Below, piece by piece: positions 1-7,688 of a stretch of 20,489 nt of DNA. The first letter of the stretch is position 1. Each line of letters begins with the position of its first letter. The position numbers and the translations under genes are program-made. Source of the stretch: a virus; IMG/VR virus record IMGVR_UViG_3300022939_000191, positions 1-20,489 of that record; one strand, given 5' to 3'. Under the pieces are notes generated by a model that was not told the origin of the DNA, ran no database searches, and saw nothing but the letters and a program-made list of their open reading frames with translations.

Positions 1-298
1 TGGACGGTTGAGAAACATTATCCAGATCGATCTGTACTGGTTTTTCATCATCAAAGTTTGATATAGCATCGTTGACCACATCTTCAATAGCTGCGTCAAC
101 ATCTCCCATCATGGAGATATCTCTATATCTTTTAATTAGCTGACTTTCATTATTGGCAGTACCTTCAATATCAAAGTATGTGCCGTAATATCCACCAGCC
201 TTAATAGCCTCAAGCGATCCGTCATCATGGGGAGCTACGAAAGACTTCTCTCCCTTAGATGGTTTGGATCGCTCGATTGTGTATCCAAACAATTCCAT
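1..298 (-). CDS. gp20: Portal vertex protein of head, gp20-like (N-terminal part; cut by window edge)
   Basis: The minus strand from an ATG at 298 stays open to the window edge and gives 99 residues. T4 gp20 forms the dodecameric portal through which DNA is packaged and to which the neck attaches. Visible family signs are an acidic DDGSLEAIKAGGYYGTYFD stretch at about residues 25-43, followed by the LIKRYRDISMMGDVDAAIED type segment (about 56-76), where T4-like portals have an L-I-x-x-Y-R-x-[ML] ... D-x-A-I-E-D-[IV]-V-N pattern. An AGGG-type ribosome-binding site precedes the ATG. The gene follows gp19 by 26 bases, which is the T4 order 19-20. The C-terminal four-fifths lies outside the window. 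The identification rests on both sequence pattern and synteny. Confidence 0.9.
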   Translation of the reverse strand, partial: MELFGYTIERSKPSKGEKSFVAPHDDGSLEAIKAGGYYGTYFDIEGTANNESQLIKRYRDISMMGDVDAAIEDVVNDAISNFDDEKPVQIDLDNVSQPS

Positions 299-324
299 AA
301 TTTACCCTAGTTACTGAGACTATA

Positions 325-840
325 TTAAGCTACATCGTAGGATGTATACTGGAAAGTCACCGTAAACTCTTCAAAAATATCATTTTGTGCATAGTTCAAT
401 GCGATTTCTGACATCTGAATCGGAAACGCATTGCGAAGGGTGTAAACACCACCAGGCAATACAGCGTCATTTCGATCTAGATGTTCAACAATAACATCCG
501 TTTGGTAATCACGAGGTGTAAGAACACCAGTGTTGTCTTCACGATTATTCATTCCGTCCATCCATTGTTCAAATGGTGTTCTAAGACTGAACTCAGAATC
601 GTTTACAACCGTAATTGTCCACGGATCAAAGATACGTTCACCAGCCAACTTAACCTCACGACCCCTATACTGAATGATAGCGGGGTTTACGTTGGATGCT
701 GGTAACGCAGCGCCCGTTACAAGCAGACTATAAGAGGGATCAACACCAGCCACATAAGAGGGAAAACCAAGTTTCACTCTAAACTGGTTAGGTCTTGCAC
801 CTCCGGCGCCAAGTCTTGACTTAAACTCTTCAATATTCAT
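325..840 (-). CDS. gp19: Tail tube protein gp19
   Basis: This 171-residue protein matches the length and pattern of T4 gp19 (163 residues), which polymerises into the inner tube of the contractile tail. Diagnostic segments are A-R-P-N-x-F-x-V near residues 15-22, A-A-L-P-A near 44-48, and a K-L-A-G-E-R-x-F-D-P-W-T-I-T-V-V-N-D block (about 64-81), which mirrors the T4 block ending D-W-T-V-T-V-M-N-D. The start is an ATG with an AGGAG ribosome-binding site 7-8 bases upstream. It lies between sheath gene 18 and portal gene 20. A late-promoter-like box sits in the 39-base gap upstream, as expected for an abundantly made structural protein. No anomalies were seen. Confidence 0.95.
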   Translation of the reverse strand: MNIEEFKSRLGAGGARPNQFRVKLGFPSYVAGVDPSYSLLVTGAALPASNVNPAIIQYRGREVKLAGERIFDPWTITVVNDSEFSLRTPFEQWMDGMNNREDNTGVLTPRDYQTDVIVEHLDRNDAVLPGGVYTLRNAFPIQMSEIALNYAQNDIFEEFTVTFQYTSYDVA

Positions 841-864
841 CTAACTTTTCTCCTAACTTTCTGT

Positions 865-872
865 TATTTATT
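865..872 (-). promoter_or_regulatory. Possible T4-type late promoter for gene 19 (7 of 8 match)
   Basis: On the minus strand the gap between genes 18 and 19 contains AATAAATA, one mismatch from the T4 late promoter box TATAAATA recognised by gp55-RNA polymerase. It ends 24 bases before the gene 19 ATG. In AT-rich DNA a 7 of 8 match can arise by chance. Support comes from its position in a non-coding gap before a highly expressed gene and from two exact boxes elsewhere in the window. Confidence 0.4.
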
Positions 873-879
873 CTTACTA

Positions 880-2850
880 TTAAGCGCCAAGTTCTTCAAA
901 CGAGATGCCAGTTCTAGTAGCAATAAACGTCAGCGTGATGAAGTTAATAGACTTAGCAGGTTTAACGTAAATGTCAGCTCTAAATTCATTAGAGTCAACA
1001 ACCTGTGGAGTGTTATTTGTCTCGTCACAAACTACACGGAAGTCGTAGATACCTCTGCGACCCTGTACGTCTCTCAAGAACGGTTCTACCAGTGCAACAA
1101 ACTGCGCTCTTGTGAATGCATCGTTGAATTCAAACAACTGGAATTTAGCAGCAGTTGCAATTGCTTTCTCAAGAACAATAAACAATCTGCGAACGTTGAT
1201 TCTATTGAAGGCAGAAGGTTTACCCAACATAGTCTTGTCACCGAAAAGAACGATACCAGCTTCTGGTGTGTTCATTACGGGGTTAATTCCTCTAGAGTAC
1301 AGTGTGTCTCTAGCAGCTTTTCTCGGAGACCATGCAAGTTTAATTGCATTTTTAATGATGCCACGATTCAAACCAGCAGGAGAGAACCAAGGATCATTCC
1401 CCTGATCAGTAACAACACAACAACCAGCAACGTCACCATTAAGGGGAACATATACATATCGGTCATTGTACTTGTCATACTGATATTTCCAACCACTATC
1501 GAAAACACCATAAGATGATCTAGTATAAGCACCAAAGTCGGCCTGACCAGTAATGTCTGTAAGTTCGTCACCCTCGTTATTAACAACACTTGATCTCTGC
1601 GGCGAGATAAATGCAAGACAGTCTTTACGAACTTCAGCGATATTATCAAGAACAAAATCACCAACAGTTGTTGGATGTGCTGAAGTCAAGACAAGAGCAA
1701 CATCAACCAATTCATCATTGGCGAACAGGAGGTATCCATCTTGAATATCTCCAGTTGCCGGATCGTCATCAACACCACCACTCAAAGAAAGAGACTGGTC
1801 TGTGTCACCTATCACCAAAGTGTCAAAGACGATTCCGCCAGAAGCACCAGCAGTACTTTCGCCCCAGTTTGAACCAACAGTAGGATGATCCATCCACCAA
1901 ATATACTTAGAACGATCATTGATTACGTTCTTGTAGTAATTGGTCTGGTTGAGATCGTCTTTAGCATCTCTTGCTTTAGAAACGCCTGCAAACTTCTCAA
2001 GGATAGTACCAGCACTACCACTGATGCCACCATCTTCATCGATGACAATTATGTGCATTTCATCGTATGAAGAACCGTTTTTCTCAGCCCAAGTTGTAGA
2101 TGTGGGGATTGAATCAAACTCGTCTCTGTATACCCACTCCGATGTAGGAAGAGAAGCGGTAGCAGTCAAAACTACATCGGTTTCTCCACCCTGACCATCG
2201 TCTTGTTTACAATTAAGAGTTACGGTTGGAGCAGTAATGTAACCGAAACCAGAATTGGTAACAGTGATGGCATTCACTACACCGGCAGTGATAGTTGCTG
2301 TTGCAGCGGCATTGATTCCACCAGCAGGAGCATCAGCAATATTTACTGATTCTACGCTGAGGATATCAACGTTGTTGGCCTGACTGCTATCTACTGCAAT
2401 ACTTTTAATACTTGTAGTAGTGATTGAGGAAATGTCAGCCATCTCCACTTTAATGTTATTGCCAAGTGAACCAGCATATTTTGCAGCCCAAACACCGACA
2501 GAGGCAGCACCATTTGCAAACTGTTCTTGATAATTATCTTCGTTGGTGATCAAAAGGCCTGATGCGTCAGCAGTAGCATTTCTAGCAGCAGTCCCAACTT
2601 CTCTTACAGTTAAAAGATTTGATCCGTAAGCCAAGAAACTAGCAGCGGTCATAAAGTCATAGTAGACTTCGGTAGTAGGCCTACCAAATCTTTCTACCAA
2701 ATTATTTTCTGAATCAATTTGTACAATTTCGTGTACGGGGCCCCACTGAAAGTTACCAACAATTCCACCAATCGTAGTTGCGACTGCTGGAACAACGTTG
2801 GTAAGGTCTCTTTCTTGGACTAAGACGCCAGGTGAAATCTGGAAAGCCAT
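880..2850 (-). CDS. gp18: Contractile tail sheath protein gp18
   Basis: The 656-residue product is nearly the length of T4 gp18 (659). The N-terminus (S-P-G-V-x-V-x-E-x-D-L-T at residues 6-17, then V-G-x-F-x-W-G-P) and the C-terminus are typical of T4-like sheath proteins. The C-terminal pattern is R-D-V-Q-G-x-R-G-I-Y-D-F-x-V-V-C-D-x-x-N-N-T-P and, at the end, I-x-F-I-x-L-x-F-I-A-T-R-T-G. The C-terminal domain is the conserved polymerising core, while the middle varies between phages. Residues about 187-213 contain a beta-repeat of the form I-x-x-G-x-V-x-x-I ... G-x-G-Y-x-x-x-P that also occurs twice in gp15 of this window. The start ATG has a GGAG ribosome-binding site and an exact late promoter box 55 bases upstream, suggesting its own strong late transcript. 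Confidence 0.96.
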   Translation of the reverse strand: MAFQISPGVLVQERDLTNVVPAVATTIGGIVGNFQWGPVHEIVQIDSENNLVERFGRPTTEVYYDFMTAASFLAYGSNLLTVREVGTAARNATADASGLLITNEDNYQEQFANGAASVGVWAAKYAGSLGNNIKVEMADISSITTTSIKSIAVDSSQANNVDILSVESVNIADAPAGGINAAATATITAGVVNAITVTNSGFGYITAPTVTLNCKQDDGQGGETDVVLTATASLPTSEWVYRDEFDSIPTSTTWAEKNGSSYDEMHIIVIDEDGGISGSAGTILEKFAGVSKARDAKDDLNQTNYYKNVINDRSKYIWWMDHPTVGSNWGESTAGASGGIVFDTLVIGDTDQSLSLSGGVDDDPATGDIQDGYLLFANDELVDVALVLTSAHPTTVGDFVLDNIAEVRKDCLAFISPQRSSVVNNEGDELTDITGQADFGAYTRSSYGVFDSGWKYQYDKYNDRYVYVPLNGDVAGCCVVTDQGNDPWFSPAGLNRGIIKNAIKLAWSPRKAARDTLYSRGINPVMNTPEAGIVLFGDKTMLGKPSAFNRINVRRLFIVLEKAIATAAKFQLFEFNDAFTRAQFVALVEPFLRDVQGRRGIYDFRVVCDETNNTPQVVDSNEFRADIYVKPAKSINFITLTFIATRTGISFEELGA

Positions 2851-2904
2851 GTTGTTCTCCTTCGTATTTTGGTTTAAATACTAATAAATAGTGTTCCTGA
2901 GAAT

Positions 2905-2912
2905 TATTTATA
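2905..2912 (-). promoter_or_regulatory. T4-type late promoter for gene 18
   Basis: The minus strand reads TATAAATA here, an exact match to the T4 late promoter box used by the gp55 sigma-like factor with the gp33/gp45 co-activators. It ends 55 bases before the gene 18 ATG and overlaps the last codons of gene 17. T4-like phages often have a late promoter before the sheath gene. Transcription factors are not encoded in this window, so their presence is assumed. Confidence 0.65.
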
Positions 2913-4536
2913 AAAAATCTTTTCTCTCATCTGCCCACATCCAGTAGTCACCATCAATGACCTCTGCCTCTACTTCAAGTCCATTTTCTATGAACCCGAA
3001 TGGAGTCAGATCGGTTTGTATTGATCTCATTTGAGCGTTATACAATCCTTCTCGTATATCTACATCTGTTAAGTCTTTGAAGAACTGTTGAGTTGATAGC
3101 CACGCAAACAAAACCATACACATGGCCAAGTCATCGTGATAACCTTCATCAGCAGAAAAGGAACCAGCCTTCTCTACGAATGTTGATAGTTCATTAATGC
3201 AATCAGCATCCCAAACTAAAAACTTACTTTCTTCTATTAAACTTTTTAAAGCAAGACAACCCTGCCTTTTTACAGCCTTCGATGTTCTGACACCGAGAGT
3301 TGTCTGTTTTCCAAATCCAGGCGATACATACTGTTTATTTTTTTCTTGTACCGTACTAAAAATATTTTCGTATTCTAGTTCTTGGTGCAATATGTCAACT
3401 ACTTGTTGACCGATATCGTTATTCTCAATCAATACATACGCATTATTATAGTCTTTTGCCACTCTTGCAATAAAGTCTGGATACAGGAGCGGCGCCACCT
3501 TGTTGTCTCTAAACTTTCCAACAACACGGAAAGGCATTTCTGTAATATCAACAACAACAAAAGCAGAAAAATCTCCACCTATTCCCCTTGATGTGTCGGT
3601 TGTGATTACATAATATTTATTTTCTTTCGGTTCTTCATAAATGTCTAGTCCATCTTTCTTATATATGACCTCTTTGGAAGACATCATAGACAGTGCTTTA
3701 CCACTAATCAGAGTGTTGGTTGACCCCAAGAACTCACATAAAACTTCCTGATTGTACTTTACTTCACCGAGAAGTTTAAACTGTTCTTCTGCCCACTTCT
3801 CATCTCTGCCTGGGATTTCGGTGTAGTGGATGAACATATTTTTAAAACCATTGGTTCCCTTCTCCGATTCGTTCCAGAATTTCCAGAAGTGATTGTAACC
3901 CAACGGGGTAGATGTCAAAAGAATCTTTGTAGTTTCACCAGCAGAAATAGTAGGATATACGGAAGCAAAAAACTCATCCGCAATGTTGTTTGGAATGATC
4001 GCCGCCTCATCAATGTACAACCAGTTTACAGACTTACCACGAATACCAGATGTCGTTGTAGCAGAGGTGAATACCCGAGAACCATTCTCAAGATCAACGT
4101 CACCCTTGTTCCAAGTCTTTACGCCTTGTTGCATCCATATAGGCAAATTTTCATACATGATTTGATATCGAGACAGAACCTCTCTCGCAGCAGCGGTCTT
4201 GTTTGCCATGATTGCCACCATCTTGTTGTCTTGAAAGATAGTGTAATGCAAAATACAAGCAGCTGCGGTGATCGTTTTGCCTTGCTGACGACCTTCCATC
4301 AAGATAGTCTTACGATTATTCATAATAAAATCAACTTTATTTTTCTGACAATCGTATAGTTTAAAAGGTTGCAAACCTCTATCAAGAGTTACAATCTTGC
4401 AATAGTTTTCTATGAAATAGATGGGGTCTTCGGAACACTTAACAAACTCTGTCAGTTGTTCTTTTGTGAAATCGTGTTGATATCCAACTGGTTTGAGATT
4501 TGGGTTTCCGTGATAGGAGGTATCAATCTGGCTCAT
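2908..4536 (-). CDS. gp17: Terminase large subunit gp17 (DNA-packaging ATPase/nuclease)
   Basis: This 542-residue motor protein pumps DNA into the prohead and cuts concatemers. The N-terminal ATPase shows a Walker A-type E-G-R-Q-Q-G-K-T at 81-88 (T4 has S-R-Q-L-G-K-T) and Walker B L-Y-I-D-E-A at 173-178 with catalytic E177. L-T-S-T-P near 207-211 fits the coupling motif. The C-terminal RNase H-like nuclease shows acidic positions at D314 (T-T-D-T-S-R-G), E371 (V-L-I-E-N-N) and the H-D-D motif at 467-469, corresponding to the T4 D401/E458/D542 triad. It is shorter than T4 gp17 (610), as in many marine relatives. Its ATG lies inside the end of gene 16, a 14-base overlap that suggests translational coupling. 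All catalytic residues appear intact. Confidence 0.97.
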   Translation of the reverse strand: MSQIDTSYHGNPNLKPVGYQHDFTKEQLTEFVKCSEDPIYFIENYCKIVTLDRGLQPFKLYDCQKNKVDFIMNNRKTILMEGRQQGKTITAAACILHYTIFQDNKMVAIMANKTAAAREVLSRYQIMYENLPIWMQQGVKTWNKGDVDLENGSRVFTSATTTSGIRGKSVNWLYIDEAAIIPNNIADEFFASVYPTISAGETTKILLTSTPLGYNHFWKFWNESEKGTNGFKNMFIHYTEIPGRDEKWAEEQFKLLGEVKYNQEVLCEFLGSTNTLISGKALSMMSSKEVIYKKDGLDIYEEPKENKYYVITTDTSRGIGGDFSAFVVVDITEMPFRVVGKFRDNKVAPLLYPDFIARVAKDYNNAYVLIENNDIGQQVVDILHQELEYENIFSTVQEKNKQYVSPGFGKQTTLGVRTSKAVKRQGCLALKSLIEESKFLVWDADCINELSTFVEKAGSFSADEGYHDDLAMCMVLFAWLSTQQFFKDLTDVDIREGLYNAQMRSIQTDLTPFGFIENGLEVEAEVIDGDYWMWADERKDFL

Positions 4537-4957
4537 GGTCTATAACATTCTCATTTTTTTCATCACGAATTGCTTTAAGAATATCGCTGGTAGTACCAGC
4601 AAAAACTATATTATTTTGTGTTTTTATGAGGGGTTTCTCAACACCAGACTTGACATCTATGCGATTCTTTTTCTCTTGAATCTCCATGACATCTTTTGCC
4701 TGTTCACCCATTGTCTTGATAATCTGACCAGCAACCTCGTATGCTCTAGGGTTATCGCTGTTCATTGCAACATTCAAAATGCCTTCAGCAGCCTGTTCGC
4801 TATAGGCCATTGCTTTCTCAAGAGTTTGTCTAGCCTTTTGGAAGTCGGTATCAACATCGTTGTTACCAGTTTCGGCCGGAGGTTTCACTTGATTGGTTTC
4901 CGTAGAAACCGTTTGAAATGTTTTATCTAGAGCGTCAAAAACTTTATTTCTGCTCAT
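4523..4957 (-). CDS. gp16: Terminase small subunit gp16-like
   Basis: The predicted product is 144 residues from ATG 4957. T4 gp16 (164 residues) is a ring-forming regulator that recognises DNA and stimulates gp17. The sequence is mostly helical and charged, with a likely coiled-coil region around residues 40-105 (Q-K-A-R-Q-T-L-E-K-A and a following A-x-x-G-Q-I-I-K-T-M-G-E-Q stretch). A low-complexity N-terminus precedes it and a flexible acidic C-terminus follows. Direct sequence similarity that I can recall is modest, so the call relies on position between genes 15 and 17, overlap with 17, length and helical character. A GTG at 4960 would add one residue, but the AGGTG ribosome-binding site is 5 bases from the ATG at 4957, so that start is preferred. 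Confidence 0.85.
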   Translation of the reverse strand: MSRNKVFDALDKTFQTVSTETNQVKPPAETGNNDVDTDFQKARQTLEKAMAYSEQAAEGILNVAMNSDNPRAYEVAGQIIKTMGEQAKDVMEIQEKKNRIDVKSGVEKPLIKTQNNIVFAGTTSDILKAIRDEKNENVIDHEPD

Positions 4958-4962
4958 CACAT

Positions 4963-4967
4963 CACCT
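4963..4967 (-). promoter_or_regulatory. Ribosome-binding site deciding the gene 16 start
   Basis: AGGTG on the minus strand overlaps the TAG stop of gene 15 and lies five bases before ATG 4957. The spacing suits this ATG better than the GTG at 4960. The overlap implies that ribosomes ending gene 15 may reinitiate at gene 16. Confidence 0.6.
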
Positions 4968-5967
4968 ATTCATATACTTGTTCAAATTCTTCAATGAACC
5001 TATATGGTTCATCCTTGTATGGGTTTGGATTGTAGTTCGGTGGTTCCTCAAAGGCAACGGCAGGTGGTGTTATGTATCCAGAACCAGCATCGTCAATGAC
5101 AATTTTTGTCACAACTCCATTTGTAATTTCTGCGTGTGCTCTAGCGTTACCATCTATAGTTATATTAGGTGCGCTTTCTGTATATCCTTCTCCACCATAT
5201 TCTATTTCAATTTGACTAACAGAACCGTTTTCTATAGATGCAGTTGCTACTGGCAAAGTACCAGTGACCTCAAACCCAAACTTGATATGTGGGCCTTGCA
5301 TATCTGGATTTTCGTATGTTCTTGCAATAGACTTTTTGATGAAACCTTGGTTCTGTATAAACCCATAGTAATTAAGTTTCATCGTAAAAGTCAAAGACCA
5401 CACAATACTTTGTCTTGCCGCAAAATCTCCTTCATACTGATCTTCAAAAGTTACGCTGTCCAGTACAATTTTTATGTCTCTTTTGATTCCCATTTCTGGT
5501 AGATCATTAACCGTCACACTAAAATCTGGATTGAAGTATGGTAGAATCTGTTCTACAATCTGTAGTGCATCTTCTTGGTTTTTAGAAAAAATATATAATC
5601 CCATTTGCATATCATATGGAGTAGATACGAAAGACTTTCTATATGTGTTAGAATCATCTCCATCACCAACAGCAATGGTTTTTTGTACCTGTGATATTTT
5701 TCTACTGGGATCAAAATTAAATCCAAGAATCTCAAACCCCATTCTGGGGAGAGATATTGCTACCTCACCTCTGGATTCTGCATCAGGAACCTGTGCAATA
5801 CGAGACAGAAATTTTTGTTTTGGTGAGTAAGCAAGAGGCACACGAAGATTCTGAGCAACATCACCATCGGCATTTCTTCTTTCTATCTGAATATTATTAA
5901 AGATAGTGCCGAAAGCTATGATTGCTTTCTTTGTATGTTTGTGATAAAATTGTCTATTCTGAAACAT
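4966..5967 (-). CDS. gp15: Tail sheath stabiliser and completion protein gp15
   Basis: T4 gp15 forms a hexameric ring that caps the finished tail and joins it to the neck. This 333-residue product is longer than the T4 protein (272). Core similarity includes F-x-N-I-Q-I-x-R near 23-30, L-R-V-P-x-x-Y near 41-47, L-P-R-M-G near 73-77, Q-I-V-E-Q-I-L-P-Y-F near 136-145, and K-R-D-I-K-I-V-L with S-x-V-W-S-L-T-F near 162-194. After the core, residues about 242-307 carry two copies of an I-x-N-G-x-V-x-x-I ... G-x-G-Y-x-x-x-P beta-repeat absent from T4 gp15. The gene starts at an ATG that shares one base with the stop of gene 14 (TAATG), so translation is probably coupled. Confidence 0.95.
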   Translation of the reverse strand: MFQNRQFYHKHTKKAIIAFGTIFNNIQIERRNADGDVAQNLRVPLAYSPKQKFLSRIAQVPDAESRGEVAISLPRMGFEILGFNFDPSRKISQVQKTIAVGDGDDSNTYRKSFVSTPYDMQMGLYIFSKNQEDALQIVEQILPYFNPDFSVTVNDLPEMGIKRDIKIVLDSVTFEDQYEGDFAARQSIVWSLTFTMKLNYYGFIQNQGFIKKSIARTYENPDMQGPHIKFGFEVTGTLPVATASIENGSVSQIEIEYGGEGYTESAPNITIDGNARAHAEITNGVVTKIVIDDAGSGYITPPAVAFEEPPNYNPNPYKDEPYRFIEEFEQVYE

Positions 5968-6713
5968 TATCTTAACTCACCAAATGGGTTGACTTCACTG
6001 AAATCAAGAATATCTTCTAAGTCTTGCAGTGTATCAAAATCTGTGTTGTCGGTATTGGCCAATGCTTTTTGTGCAGCAAATTCTTCCAATATAAGAGTCC
6101 CATTATCTTCAAGTACCAATGCATTACCATCTTCAAGTAGAAACTGAAATGCCAACATATCGATTGACTGTTCATCTGCAACAACATCAAGATCGCCAAT
6201 ACCAGTGTCGATGATTTCAGAAGAGTACTCGAACAATTCGCATTGCAATTTGAACACATAAATCTTTCCTAATTGATAGAAAGGATTTTGAAATTCTACA
6301 TATTTAATCTCAAAGATAGAACCAGTCTTTTCAAAATATAACAAGTCACCTTCTGCTGGTCTTGCGTCCAACTGAAAGTCTCCACCAGTAGTGACAACCA
6401 TTTCTTCCCATCTTCTCTTTGACAGAACAAATGTTGCAGAATCTCTAATTTCTATACCAAATTTTGTAAATAAATCTCCCTCACCTTCAAACCCATCTAC
6501 GTTTTCTAAATACATTTCTAGAGGATAGGCTTGTGTAAACTTAGACAATGCATCCTCATCAAGAATCAGGTCTCTGTTTACAATTGTTCTGGGAAGATAG
6601 TAAACATCGTGGCCGTAAATTTTGAGACTTTCAATAACTAAGTCTTCAACCAAACGTTGTTCGTTTGTTGTACCAGATGTGTTTCCAGATTGGAAATAGA
6701 AGTTAGTAGCCAC
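5967..6713 (-). CDS. gp14: Neck (head completion) protein gp14
   Basis: The 248-residue product compares well with T4 gp14 (256), which with gp13 forms the head-tail connector neck. Shared features are an L-V-I-E-S-L-K-I-Y-G block followed by Y-Y-L-P-R (about 26-42), D-L-I-L near 48-51, and a central E-G-D-L-L-Y-F ... F-E-I-x-x-V-E ... N-P-F-Y-Q-L-G-K segment (about 120-150). The start is GTG, giving an M-A-T-N-F-type N-terminus, with a GGGGT-like ribosome-binding site, and lies only 3 bases after the gene 13 stop. The C-terminal third is acidic, with a short internal echo (L-E-D-G-N-A-L then L-E-D-N-G-T-L near 192-208), and diverges from T4. Confidence 0.95.
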   Translation of the reverse strand: MATNFYFQSGNTSGTTNEQRLVEDLVIESLKIYGHDVYYLPRTIVNRDLILDEDALSKFTQAYPLEMYLENVDGFEGEGDLFTKFGIEIRDSATFVLSKRRWEEMVVTTGGDFQLDARPAEGDLLYFEKTGSIFEIKYVEFQNPFYQLGKIYVFKLQCELFEYSSEIIDTGIGDLDVVADEQSIDMLAFQFLLEDGNALVLEDNGTLILEEFAAQKALANTDNTDFDTLQDLEDILDFSEVNPFGELR

Positions 6714-6716
6714 GAT

Positions 6717-7676
6717 TTACCCCACCATGAAGGAAGGAGGCAACTCGTACTTTAATTGCATTTCTTCTTCTATCTGAGATATCTCTTGTACTGCCTCTTG
6801 ATAGATGGTTTCACCATTAAGAGTAACTCCGCCCGGCATTTGGATGCCTTGGAATTTTTTCATATTTTCACCCCACTGTTTCTTGATTAATGCGGTTGCA
6901 TATCTCTTTAGAAACATGTCATCGTAAACCTCGGTGTATTCACTGGGGTCTAATATTGCATAAGCTTCAGCTACAATATAGTCTCCAATGTCATATGTCT
7001 CTGACAAGTCTGCATCAATATGCAGCTTGTTTGTTTTTCTGTTCCACCTAATCTGTCTTTCGTTTCGGAACAGTTGTTCAAGAGTTGTCATGTGACTCTT
7101 TGTCATTGCGTAGTATGTGACATCAGCAGACAACAAGTTGTATAGATCATTCAGTGCAAACTGGTAGTCAACATCAAACAGTCCGTCTGACTTTCCTCCC
7201 ACCAAGGAACCAAACTTAAACAATCTTACAATATTTAGGATGTTATTGCTGATAGGGACATATCCATTCTCAATGTCCCCCTTAGTATATGGGGTCGAAG
7301 AAAGAGTAGCAGTATAACCAGAAGTATTACCAGTGATAGTTTCACTGGCAGACCAAGTTCCCTTACTTTCTTCTACGGAGATGTCGTTTCCGTCCAAGGA
7401 TACTATATTCGCAGTGGCCCCAGAAGTATTCCCCGTGATTAGTTCACCAACATGAAAGTTGCTAGCCAAAGAAGCCTGTAGGTTTACAGTAGAACCCGTC
7501 AGTTTATGTTTGACGTAAGTTCTTTCCGTACCATCAAAATGATATTCTTGCCAAAATTGTAATGCGTCATCAATTCTGTCTGAGATTTGATCTTCATCGA
7601 CATTTATTTCAATGACGGGAAAACCAAGTCTTCTCAGACAGTAATCAATGAGCTCCTGGCGACTTGATAAAGCCAT
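6717..7676 (-). CDS. gp13: Neck (head completion) protein gp13
   Basis: This protein of 319 residues resembles T4 gp13 (309). The N-terminus has L-R-R-L-G-x-P near 14-20 and D-D-A-L-x-F-W-x-E-Y-H-F-D-G near 36-49. The C-terminus has Y-A-T-A-L-I-K-K near 260-267, Q-M-P-G-G-V-T-L-N-G near 279-288, and P-P-S-F-M-V-G at the end, matching T4 P-P-F-G-I-L-V-G. Between residues about 61 and 131 is an extra beta-rich stretch with two G/S-E-x-I-T-G-N-T-S-G-x-T-A repeats that is not part of T4 gp13. The ATG has an AGGAGA ribosome-binding site. It is the first clearly conserved core gene downstream of the variable fibre region and is followed at 3 bases by gene 14. Confidence 0.95.
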   Translation of the reverse strand: MALSSRQELIDYCLRRLGFPVIEINVDEDQISDRIDDALQFWQEYHFDGTERTYVKHKLTGSTVNLQASLASNFHVGELITGNTSGATANIVSLDGNDISVEESKGTWSASETITGNTSGYTATLSSTPYTKGDIENGYVPISNNILNIVRLFKFGSLVGGKSDGLFDVDYQFALNDLYNLLSADVTYYAMTKSHMTTLEQLFRNERQIRWNRKTNKLHIDADLSETYDIGDYIVAEAYAILDPSEYTEVYDDMFLKRYATALIKKQWGENMKKFQGIQMPGGVTLNGETIYQEAVQEISQIEEEMQLKYELPPSFMVG

Positions 7677-7688
7677 TCAACTCTCCTA

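Noticed and set aside
3610-3630. AATAAATA-like late promoter box inside gene 17
   Set aside because: A one-mismatch match inside a coding region of AT-rich DNA far from a gene start. Expected by chance.
3826-4359. 177-residue open frame on the plus strand opposite gene 17
   Set aside because: It lies fully antisense to the conserved terminase gene. The translation is Cys/Arg/Ser-rich without domain signs and has no ribosome-binding site of note. It is a shadow frame.
4918-5502. 194-residue open frame on the plus strand opposite gene 15
   Set aside because: Antisense to a well-recognised core gene, with odd aromatic and Cys-rich composition and no family resemblance. It would also overlap gene 16.
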